A stretch of DNA of 64,000 nt from NCBI RefSeq assembly GCF_018449725.1, contig NZ_JAAVVC010000012.1, positions 1 to 64,000 on the forward strand, read 5' to 3'. Shown here piece after piece: positions 36,996 through 44,584 of this stretch. This DNA is from Pseudomonas sp. dw_612 (GTDB lineage: Bacteria > Pseudomonadota > Gammaproteobacteria > Pseudomonadales > Pseudomonadaceae). The notes under the pieces were generated by a model. It saw nothing but the letters and a program-made list of their open reading frames with translations. It was not told the DNA's origin and searched no databases. Within the stretch, counting starts at the first letter, position 1. Every line of letters starts with the position of its first letter. The position numbers and the translations under genes were made by a program.

Positions 36996-37249
36996 CTGAA
37001 CCTGCCGTTTGTGATCGTCAGGCAAACTAGCATCGGGGTTATTCAGGGCACAGTTCATGGAGTCTGTGGATGGTGTAGGACCGTTCGCAAAAACTTGTGC
37101 TCCCATGACCTACAGAGGGATTTCCGGTGAAGGTAAGGGCCTCTGCGCGAGCAAGCTCCCACTTTAGATCTGTGTCGCACACCGAAGTTGGGTGCAATCA
37201 AAAGCCAATGTGGGGACGAGCTTGGTTGCGATAGGGTCGAAGGTCCGAT

Positions 37250-38701
37250 TCAGGCCGCGCTGGAGATGTCTTTGGGCAAACGCAGATCAATGACTTGATA
37301 CAACGCGCTGCTCACGGGCCAGTTCCGCATGAAGCGCGCCCGGTCTCGCGCATACGCCGGGGCAAAACTGGCGGGAGAACTGTGCTGACACATCGAATCC
37401 AGATCGATCAGTGCCCAGCGATCCTGCTGCCAGAACAGGTTGTGGCCCTTGAAATCGCCATGGCTGATCCGCTCCCGAATCAATTCGGCGAACAGATGAT
37501 CGAGCGCCAGCAATTCCGCCTCCGGCGCCTCGCCGCTATCAACGTAAGGCGCGAAACGCTCGATGATGTCCGGCCCCGGCAGATACTCGGTCACCAGATA
37601 AGCCCGACTGCGCAACCACAGAAAGCGCTTTTCCAGCAACGCCAACGGTTTGGGCGTGGCGATGCCCAGGAATGCCAGCCGGTTGCCTTCACGCCAGGAG
37701 TGCCAGGCACGGCTCGGGCGCCAGAAGCGCTTCAACCAGTGAGCAAACCCTTTGATGTTGTAGCGCTTGATCACCAGCGCCCGCCCGCCCGCCTCGACCT
37801 TGCCGACGCTCGCCGCGCCACCGGTCTTGTACAAGTGGCCCTGATCGAGCAACGCATCAGCCTGTTCCAGCACCGGCAACATGGCCGCTTCTTCCTCGCG
37901 ACGGATCGCTCGCAAGCCGAACGCCCCGCGCTGGACGCTGAACAGCGTGCATTCACGGCCGCACTTGATCAGGAAGTCCTTCAAGCGCCAACGGCGCACC
38001 TTGTTGATCTGCTTCTGCAACGCCTCCATCGGCAAGGCATGCTCGCCGTTACTCAACAGGTAATACACCAGCAATTCTTCAGTAAACGGTTCCAGCGACT
38101 TGGGCAACTGGGCGAAAAACACCCCGAGGTTTTCCAGGACTTTCTGTCGCGACAACGGTTGGCCAGGCGTTTCGGCGCAAACGCCACCGCCATCGATCAG
38201 GTACAAGCGGCCACGTTGGCGCAGCAGGTTGTCCAGGTGCAGGTCTTCCTGCCACAGGCCCTTGCGATGCATTTGGCCGATAGCGCCCAACGCCTCGGCC
38301 AGCACGGCCCCTTGCATATCCGCCAGCACCGGCAAGTGTTCGACCTGCTTCCAGGTGTCGCCAAGGCTCTCGGCGCCTTCGATAAAATCGAACAGCAGCC
38401 AACCGCCCTCGCCTTCTTTCAAACCATCCGCCAACAGTTGCGGCGTGGTCAGGCCCTGATCGGCGAGCAGACGCACGCCATCGCGTTCACGCTGAAAGTG
38501 CCGCGCCGCCTTGCTGCCAACCAACAATTTGGCCAGCACCGGTCGGCCACGCCAGACACCGGCACCGACATAGCGCTGGCCAGGCAATACGCGCAACAGG
38601 CTCAACAGCTGCAACTCGGCAGGCCCGGCGGCGTCGGCCAGCGACACAGTCAGTGGCAGACTTGGCTGACGGCCGGCGCCTTTGAGTTCAGATAAACGCA
38701 T
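37250..38701 (-). CDS. Tandem kinase-fold protein of the LPS core (PA5006-like)
   Basis: A 483-residue protein with two kinase-like domains. In the first (about 40-240), GLWQEDLHLDNLL is the catalytic loop and LYLIDGGGV the metal loop. In the second (about 280-480), ISHGDFKGHNLFW and WALIDLDSM play those parts. Both keep the catalytic Asp and Asn. It is the most downstream of four overlapping kinase-fold genes behind waaG, and its start shares one base with the upstream stop. The expected task is phosphorylation of core heptose or related sugars, but which position is unknown. Confidence 0.75.
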   Translation of the reverse strand: MRLSELKGAGRQPSLPLTVSLADAAGPAELQLLSLLRVLPGQRYVGAGVWRGRPVLAKLLVGSKAARHFQRERDGVRLLADQGLTTPQLLADGLKEGEGGWLLFDFIEGAESLGDTWKQVEHLPVLADMQGAVLAEALGAIGQMHRKGLWQEDLHLDNLLRQRGRLYLIDGGGVCAETPGQPLSRQKVLENLGVFFAQLPKSLEPFTEELLVYYLLSNGEHALPMEALQKQINKVRRWRLKDFLIKCGRECTLFSVQRGAFGLRAIRREEEAAMLPVLEQADALLDQGHLYKTGGAASVGKVEAGGRALVIKRYNIKGFAHWLKRFWRPSRAWHSWREGNRLAFLGIATPKPLALLEKRFLWLRSRAYLVTEYLPGPDIIERFAPYVDSGEAPEAELLALDHLFAELIRERISHGDFKGHNLFWQQDRWALIDLDSMCQHSSPASFAPAYARDRARFMRNWPVSSALYQVIDLRLPKDISSAA

Positions 38702-39453
38702 CAGCGCGACTCCTTGTGACTGCGCCGCGCAGTCAGGCGCGAGACCCAGCTATCGACCAGCGAACTGCTTTGCGGCTCATCCACATACGCCGCCAACAAC
38801 TCACGCAGCTGACCTTCGTTCCACTCCGGCGCTCGACGCACCAATGGCTCCAGGTCCCGGACCCGGTCTCGTCGACCGAACAGCAGCGGCCGGGTCTTTT
38901 CCAGGTCAATCAGCTGAGCCTGGTAACCGTCGCCGGTGGCCCGCAGGAAAATGTGCTTGGGATAGAAGCAACCGTGCACCTGCCGCACGCTGTGCAGCTG
39001 CCGCGCCAGTTGCCCACAGCTTCGCAAAATCGCCGAATGCTGCGCCGAACTCAAATGGGACCAGCGCTGCAACAACGAATCCAGGTCATCCCAGCCATCC
39101 AGCGCACGGGTCAGCAGGATCGCCCGAACTTCACCGTCGACCTTGCGCTGGCCAAAGAACACGGCGTCCAGCGCCGGGATTCCCAAGGCACGATAACGGG
39201 AGACATTGCGAAATTCGCGGGCAAAACTGGGCTCGCCAAACGGTGCGTGCAAGGTGCGGGTCAGGTAATTGCTCTGGCGCTTGAGGTAGTAGCCTTGGCC
39301 CTCAAGATCCAGCCTGAATACACTGCTCCAGCCCCCTCGGGCGGTGTTGGGTTCATCCACTGCCTCGAGCTGCTTGGCCCAGAGCGCGTCGAAAGTGCCG
39401 AGGCCATGGCGCTCAAGCAGCGCACGGTCTTCAGAGGCCAGGAAATCAGTCAT
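38701..39453 (-). CDS. InaA/WaaP-type LPS kinase-like protein lacking the catalytic Asp
   Basis: A 250-residue kinase-fold protein: WSSVFRLDLEGQGYYLKRQSNYL gives the ATP-binding lysine and FAREFRNVSRYRALGIPA the C-helix region. The catalytic loop reads QVHGCFYPKHIFL, with Gly-Cys where active relatives such as WaaP have Arg-Asp, while the metal loop LIDLEKTRP is kept. It may be inactive or use a different base. The gene overlaps the next upstream gene by four bases (ATGA) and the tandem-kinase gene by one, so it is made in a fixed ratio with them. Confidence 0.75.
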   Translation of the reverse strand: MTDFLASEDRALLERHGLGTFDALWAKQLEAVDEPNTARGGWSSVFRLDLEGQGYYLKRQSNYLTRTLHAPFGEPSFAREFRNVSRYRALGIPALDAVFFGQRKVDGEVRAILLTRALDGWDDLDSLLQRWSHLSSAQHSAILRSCGQLARQLHSVRQVHGCFYPKHIFLRATGDGYQAQLIDLEKTRPLLFGRRDRVRDLEPLVRRAPEWNEGQLRELLAAYVDEPQSSSLVDSWVSRLTARRSHKESR

Positions 39454-40184
39454 TCGCGTCCCTCGAAAAATCTCACCACGTGACGGATCCGTTTTTTATC
39501 GGCCGCGTTGAGCCGAGTCCGTTGGCGATATTGCAGGTAGAAGCGCAAGCGCTGGGTGGCCGACAGCTGATATTTGGCCACCTTGTCGAGACAGGCCAGA
39601 TCCTTGGTGATGCGGTATTTGAGCCAGAATCCGCGCCAGAAATCGCCATTGGGGCAATCGATCAGGAACAGCCGGGCGTCATCGTCGATCAGCAGGTTGC
39701 GCCACTTCAAATCGTTATGGGTGAAGCGATTGTCGTGCATGGTCCGGGTGTAACCCGCCAACTGCCGACTGACGCGATCGACCCAGGCGCGGTCCGCCAG
39801 TTTCGGGTCATGCCGCTCGGCCAGGGCCGACAGGTCTTCGGTGTTCGGCAACTCGCGGGTGATCATCGCCCCACGGTCGTACGCCGCGCCGCGACGCTCC
39901 AGGCCCCAGGCCACCACCTCGGCGGTCGGGATGCCCCACTTGGCGAAGCGCTTGAGGTTTTGCCATTCGGCTTTCACCCGTGGCTTGCCCAGGTAGCGGC
40001 GCAGGCCTTTGCCGGCACCGACGTAGCGCTTGACGTAGTAGTTGACGCCATTGCGCTCGACGCGGATGACTTCGGACAACGGATCGCGGGTCAGGCGTTC
40101 GCCCTGGAGGGCAAATACGGCGTCCAGACTGCCGAAGTCTTCGGCCAGATCGCTGTAGGCAGGTTCCAGCTTCCAACCCGGCAT
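39450..40184 (-). CDS. LPS core kinase, InaA/WapP-like
   Basis: A 244-residue kinase with an intact active site: VNYYVKRYVGAGKG (ATP lysine), MHDNRFTHNDLKWRNLLI (catalytic Asp and Asn) and LFLIDCPNGDFWRG (metal loop). The position directly after waaP equals PA5008 (wapP) in P. aeruginosa, proposed to phosphorylate inner-core heptose. The surface is strongly basic, fitting an LPS substrate at the membrane. Overlaps the next gene by four bases and touches waaP with a one-base overlap. Confidence 0.8.
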   Translation of the reverse strand: MPGWKLEPAYSDLAEDFGSLDAVFALQGERLTRDPLSEVIRVERNGVNYYVKRYVGAGKGLRRYLGKPRVKAEWQNLKRFAKWGIPTAEVVAWGLERRGAAYDRGAMITRELPNTEDLSALAERHDPKLADRAWVDRVSRQLAGYTRTMHDNRFTHNDLKWRNLLIDDDARLFLIDCPNGDFWRGFWLKYRITKDLACLDKVAKYQLSATQRLRFYLQYRQRTRLNAADKKRIRHVVRFFEGRE

Positions 40185-40990
40185 CAGAGCGCGTCCCCGT
40201 ATCGCTGTTTACGATCGTAGAGTTTGTTGGCCTTGCCTTCGAGCCAGGCGAGCAGCGCCGCTTCCTCGGCCAGAATCTGGCGCAACGGCTGCTGGAAGTA
40301 GCCCTTGAGGAAACGCAATTTGTCGCGCTGGGTCAAGCCGATGTCCAAAGCCGAAAAGTACAGCGCCGCCAGATCCTTGTTGCGCCAGCGCTGGGTAATC
40401 GCCGGGCGGGTCTGGGCGCGGTGCAGGTCAATGACTGAGAGTTTGAAGTCTTCAGCCGTCACCGGTTTATCGGTGTGCAGCAGAAAGTGGCAGATGTAGC
40501 AGTCGCGATGATTGACCCCGGCGCGGTGCATCATGCCGGTCATGCGCGCGACTTCGGCGATCAATGCGCGCTTGAGTTTCGGCTCGGGTGGATTCTTGAC
40601 CCAATCGATGCTGAAATCTTCGAGGCTGACAGTCGGCGCCAGCTCTTCGGTGACGATAAACGAGTGCTGATCCGCCGGGTTGCTGCCCTTCTCGCCGTAA
40701 GCGACAGCGGTCATGGTCGGCACGCCGACTTCCTGCAGGCGCTGAATGGCCTTCCACTCCTGGCCCGCGCCGAGTACCGGCAGCTTGGCGGTGAGCAGGT
40801 TCTTGAAGATTTCGCCCCAGCCGATGCCACGGTGGATTTTCACGAAAAATCCGTTTCCGTTCACTTCGGTACGCAGGGTCCGGCGTGCTTCAAGCTCGCG
40901 GTACACCTCGCCCTGCAAACCCTCGACTTCTGCGAACGGGTCGCGTCCGGCCCAGAGGCTTTTGAACGGTTCAGCCAGCATCAACTTCAT
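40184..40990 (-). CDS. waaP: Lipopolysaccharide core heptose(I) kinase
   Basis: A 268-residue kinase that phosphorylates heptose I of the LPS inner core, a modification important for outer-membrane integrity. The motifs are NGFFVKIHRGIGWGEIFKN (ATP lysine), HRAGVNHRDCYICHFLLH (catalytic HRD) and LSVIDLHRAQTRP (metal site); length and the HRDCYICHF string are typical of WaaP. It overlaps waaG by one base (TAATG) and is followed by three more kinase-fold genes, all coupled. Confidence 0.95.
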   Translation of the reverse strand: MKLMLAEPFKSLWAGRDPFAEVEGLQGEVYRELEARRTLRTEVNGNGFFVKIHRGIGWGEIFKNLLTAKLPVLGAGQEWKAIQRLQEVGVPTMTAVAYGEKGSNPADQHSFIVTEELAPTVSLEDFSIDWVKNPPEPKLKRALIAEVARMTGMMHRAGVNHRDCYICHFLLHTDKPVTAEDFKLSVIDLHRAQTRPAITQRWRNKDLAALYFSALDIGLTQRDKLRFLKGYFQQPLRQILAEEAALLAWLEGKANKLYDRKQRYGDAL

Positions 40991-42111
40991 TAAGCGTGCT
41001 CCGCCAGAATCACATCGGCCGCGTGCTGCGGCATGCTGTAGAGGTCGGCCGTCTCGGCGAAGGCCAAACCGTTGCGGCTCCAGGCCGCCCGTGCTTGAGG
41101 ATCATTCAACATGCCGGTCAGGTACTGCGTGAGCTGCGCCTGATCGAAAGGTTCGTCCAGCACCAGGCCGGCGTCGGCCTCGGCGATGTAATGCGCATAA
41201 CCACACACCGCGCTCACCAGTACCGGCAACCCGGCCACCAGCGCTTCAAGCAGCACCGTGCCGGTGTTTTCGTTGTATGCCGGGTGGATCAACAGGTCGG
41301 CGCCCAACAGGAAACGCGGGATATCGCTGCGACCCTTGAGGAACGTCACGTTGTCGCCGAGCCCCAGTGTGGCGCTCTGCACCTGGAACAATTTGGGGTC
41401 GTCTTGGCCAATTACAAACAGCCGGGTGCGTTTTTTCAGTTCAGACGGCAACGCGGCCAACGCCTTGAGGCTGCGATCCACGCCTTTGGTCTTGAACCCC
41501 GAGCCGATCTGCACCAGCAACAAATCGTCATCCTTGAGGTTGAATTCCCGCCGGAACTCGGCACGAATCTCGGCCGCATTCGCGGGTGCGCGACGGTCCT
41601 GAGAGATACCCGGCGGCAGCAAATGGAAGCGTTCCAGCGGCGTGTCGTAATGCTTGATGAACAGCGGCTGCTGGACTTCGGAAATCATCAACACTTCAGT
41701 CTTGGCGTCCTTGGCGAACACCGCGCGCTCGTATTCGGCGAAGTGCCGGTAGCGACCCCAACGCCGGTACAGCGAGTTGCGCAAATTCTGCGCCTTGTCT
41801 TCAAAGCAGCCGTCGGCGGCGTAGTAGACGTCCAGGCCGGGCATTTTGTTGAAGCCGATCAAGCGATCCACCGGACGCTTGGCCAGGTCGGCCTCCATCC
41901 ATTCGCTGAGCTTTTCGTTGCGTCGATGATTGAAGAACGCCTTGACCGGCGCCACCAGCACTTCGAAACCCGGCGGCACGTCGCCTTCCCAGATCAGCGT
42001 GTAGACGCGGATCTTGTGACCGCGCTGCTGACACTCCAGGGCGATGCGCATGAAGTCACGCTGCAAACCGCCAAACGGGAAGTATTTATAAAGGACAAAA
42101 GCCAATTGCAT
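40990..42111 (-). CDS. waaG: LPS core glycosyltransferase WaaG
   Basis: A 373-residue GT4 enzyme adding the first hexose of the outer core to heptose II. The N-terminus LAFVLYKYFPFGGLQRDFMRIA is the acceptor-side signature of WaaG, and YNENTGTVLLEALVAGLPVLVS (about 268-289) is the EX7E donor site. LLVQIGSGFKTKGVDRSLKALA precedes it. Overlaps waaC by one base and waaP by one. Confidence 0.95.
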   Translation of the reverse strand: MQLAFVLYKYFPFGGLQRDFMRIALECQQRGHKIRVYTLIWEGDVPPGFEVLVAPVKAFFNHRRNEKLSEWMEADLAKRPVDRLIGFNKMPGLDVYYAADGCFEDKAQNLRNSLYRRWGRYRHFAEYERAVFAKDAKTEVLMISEVQQPLFIKHYDTPLERFHLLPPGISQDRRAPANAAEIRAEFRREFNLKDDDLLLVQIGSGFKTKGVDRSLKALAALPSELKKRTRLFVIGQDDPKLFQVQSATLGLGDNVTFLKGRSDIPRFLLGADLLIHPAYNENTGTVLLEALVAGLPVLVSAVCGYAHYIAEADAGLVLDEPFDQAQLTQYLTGMLNDPQARAAWSRNGLAFAETADLYSMPQHAADVILAEHA

Positions 42112-43172
42112 CAGCGCAGCTCCTCAGCCAGTAACAACGTGCTCAGTCGGCTGGCGACACGCTGGGGATTCAGACGCGTGAAGCACAGGGGCCACTCGCG
42201 TTTCAGGTCGAACTGACGGGCGTCTTCGGCCGTCGGTTGATAGGTGCATTTCTTTTGCAGGCACGGCGCGCAGGGGAAGTCGCTGGCGATATGGATCTGC
42301 GCCTTGCCATAGGCGCCGGTCAGGCCCGGATTGGTCGGGCCGAACAGCGACAGCGTCGGCACGTCCAGCGCGGCGGCCAGGTGACCGAGGCCGGTATCCA
42401 CCGCGACGCAAGCCTGGGCGCCGGCCAAGACCTTGCCGACGCCGGCCAGATTCAATTTGGGCAGCACTTCAACATGCCGGAAACCGGCGGCGATGCGCTC
42501 GGCGCGGGCTTTTTCAATCGGGTTGCCCCACGGCAGTTTCACCGCCACGCCGAGGTGACCGACGCGCTCGGCCAGTTCGCGCCAGTAGGCTTCGGGCCAG
42601 TGCTTGGTGTCCCAGGTGGTGCCGTGCAGGAACAGCACGTACGGATTCTTGCGCGGCAGTTCTACCAGACGCTCGACGCTCAAGCCGTAATCACCCAAGC
42701 CTTTGGGCAAATCGTAGCCCAAGGCCAACGCGAACAATTGGCGCACGCGCTCGACGGCGTGTTGACCGCGACCAACAGCGAGGCGTCGCGAGTAGAAACG
42801 GGCGGCCATCGGTTCGCGGGCCGAATCCTTGTCCAGCCCGGCCACCGGGGCCTTGATGTAGCGGGTCAGCCAGGCGCTTTTCAGCAGGCCTTGGGCGTCG
42901 ATCACCAAATCATATTTGGTGGCGCGAACGCTTTGTTTGAAGCGCTTCCACTCGCCGCTTTTGATGGTCTGCCAGATGTTCTTGCGCCAGCGCCGGATCG
43001 CTACCGGAATCACCTTGCCCACGGCCGGGTGCCAGGTCGGAATCTCGGCAAAGCCTTCTTCCACCACCCAGTCGAACGTGATGCCGGGGATCGCTCGCGC
43101 GGCGTCGGTCAACGCTGGCAACGCGTGAATCACATCACCCAGCGAAGAAGTCTTGATCAACAATACCCGCAA
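42111..43172 (-). CDS. waaC: LPS heptosyltransferase I
   Basis: A 353-residue GT9 enzyme that adds the first heptose to Kdo2-lipid A. MRVLLIKTSSLGDVIHALP is the family N-terminus; FDWVVEEGFAEIPTWHP, LFLHGTTWDTKHWP and VDTGLGHLAAALDVPTLSLFGPTNPG follow as expected. The start is a TTG at 43172, one base after the waaF stop, with GAGG nine bases upstream. The ATG 16 codons earlier lies inside waaF and does not fit the family. Confidence 0.94.
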   Translation of the reverse strand: MRVLLIKTSSLGDVIHALPALTDAARAIPGITFDWVVEEGFAEIPTWHPAVGKVIPVAIRRWRKNIWQTIKSGEWKRFKQSVRATKYDLVIDAQGLLKSAWLTRYIKAPVAGLDKDSAREPMAARFYSRRLAVGRGQHAVERVRQLFALALGYDLPKGLGDYGLSVERLVELPRKNPYVLFLHGTTWDTKHWPEAYWRELAERVGHLGVAVKLPWGNPIEKARAERIAAGFRHVEVLPKLNLAGVGKVLAGAQACVAVDTGLGHLAAALDVPTLSLFGPTNPGLTGAYGKAQIHIASDFPCAPCLQKKCTYQPTAEDARQFDLKREWPLCFTRLNPQRVASRLSTLLLAEELR

Positions 43173-43173
43173 A

Positions 43174-44208
43174 CTAATTGACCTCGACCACAGTGCCCTG
43201 CAACCGCTGCAAGGCTTCATTCACCGGTTGCGGCGTCAACTGGCGCAGGCAGTTGTAATGACCGAAGCGGCAGGTGCGATCGAAGCAGGGGCTGCATTCG
43301 AGGCCCAGGCGCACAATCTCGACGTGCTCGGCCAGCGGCGGCGTGAAGCCCGGCGAGGTCGAGCCGTAGACGGCGACCAGCGGACGGTTCAACGCAGCGG
43401 CAACGTGCATCAGGCCGGAGTCGTTGGACACCACCGCATCGGCGCAGGACATCAGGTCGATCGCCTCGGCCAGGGACGTGCCGCCACTGAGGTTCACCGA
43501 CTCTTCACGCAAACCGGGAATCAGCCGCGCGCGGATATCTTCGCCGACCGCATGATCGTTTTTCGAACCGAACAACCAGACCTGCCAGCCTTCGCGAATC
43601 TTCGCTTCGGCGACCTTGGCGTAATGCTCGGACGGCCAGCGCTTGGACTCGCCGAACTCGGCGCCGGGGCACAGGGCCAACACCGGGCGATCCAGGGCCA
43701 GGCCGAACTTGGCCAGCGCGGCTTCGCGGGTCACCGGGTCGATTTGCAGGCTCGGGCGTGGATAAGGTTGCGGCAGATCAGCGCCCGGTTCATAGGCCAA
43801 GGCCATGAAGCGTTCGATCATCAGCGGGTAACGTTCTTTATCCAGGGTGCGCACGTCATTGAGCAGACCGTAGCGGAACTCGCCACGCCAGCCAGTGCGT
43901 CTAGGGATGCCGGCGAAAAACGGCACCAGCGCCGACTTCAGGGAATTGGGCAGCAGGATCGCCTGGTCGTATTGACCGGCCAGGGATTTGCCGATGCGCC
44001 GACGGGTCGCCAATTCGAGGGCGCCGTGGCCGAGCGGGAAGCTCAAGGCCTGACGCACTTCGGGCATGCGCTCAAGAATCGGCCGGCTCCACTCGGGGGC
44101 CAGCACGTCGATTTCGCATTGCGGGTGGCGTTGCTTGAGACACTGAAACAGTGTCTGCGCCATCACCATGTCACCGACCCAACTGGGCCCAACGATCAGA
44201 ATTTTCAT
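43174..44208 (-). CDS. waaF: LPS heptosyltransferase II
   Basis: A 344-residue GT9 enzyme that adds the second heptose. MKILIVGPSWVGDMVMAQTLFQ is the WaaF start, LCPGAEFGESKRWP and VVSNDSGLMHVAAALNRPLVAVYGSTSP are the donor-site signatures. The open frame extends 54 codons into REP DNA and is rejected. It heads the waaF-waaC-waaG-waaP-kinase series of seven coupled genes down to 37250. Between it and glnE are only REP elements. Confidence 0.95.
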   Translation of the reverse strand: MKILIVGPSWVGDMVMAQTLFQCLKQRHPQCEIDVLAPEWSRPILERMPEVRQALSFPLGHGALELATRRRIGKSLAGQYDQAILLPNSLKSALVPFFAGIPRRTGWRGEFRYGLLNDVRTLDKERYPLMIERFMALAYEPGADLPQPYPRPSLQIDPVTREAALAKFGLALDRPVLALCPGAEFGESKRWPSEHYAKVAEAKIREGWQVWLFGSKNDHAVGEDIRARLIPGLREESVNLSGGTSLAEAIDLMSCADAVVSNDSGLMHVAAALNRPLVAVYGSTSPGFTPPLAEHVEIVRLGLECSPCFDRTCRFGHYNCLRQLTPQPVNEALQRLQGTVVEVN

Positions 44209-44321
44209 GTGGTTTCCAAAAACGAACCGGGGAGGCATACGCCTCCCCGCCTCGAGAATCACTGCGAGAGCAAGGGCTGCTTGCGATGGGTCATCACCTT
44301 CAACATCGCTGTCGACTGTCA

Positions 44322-44353
44322 CTCCGCTATCGCGAGCAAGCTCGCTCCCACAT
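44322..44353. repeat. Single REP half-element upstream of waaF
   Basis: CGCTATCGCGAGCAAGCTCGCTCCCACA is one REP palindrome without its partner. With the REPIN at 44465 it fills most of the 376-bp waaF-glnE interval; no gene is visible there. Confidence 0.7.
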
Positions 44354-44464
44354 TGGGTATTGGTGCACATCCAGTGCGGTGTAGCTTAGCTAATCCAATC
44401 TACCAAACACTGTAGATTTACTTGGGATGTGGATGCCTCAATCCAGCAAACACTGCAGATCTAC

Positions 44465-44554
44465 TGTGGGAGCGGGCTTGCTCGCGAAGGGGCCATAACA
44501 TTCAACATTGATGTTGACTGACACTCCGCCTTCGCGAGCAAGCCCGCTCCCACA
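44465..44554. repeat. REPIN downstream of glnE
   Basis: TGTGGGAGCGGGCTTGCTCGCGAAGG pairs with CCTTCGCGAGCAAGCCCGCTCCCACA across a spacer containing CAACATTGATGTTG, itself a dyad. It lies 31 bases past the glnE stop. Confidence 0.85.
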
Positions 44555-44584
44555 AGGGGTATCGGGGGTTTCAATTATCCGGTT

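Noticed and set aside
36996..37249. Gene in the gap between the tandem kinase and the YceK lipoprotein
   Set aside because: Only degenerate REP fragments (CGCGAGCAAGCTCCCAC, GTGGGGACGAGCTTGGTTGCGA) are visible.
44209..44584. Possible ilvE between waaF and glnE, as in P. aeruginosa
   Set aside because: The interval is 376 bp of REP elements with no aminotransferase sequence.
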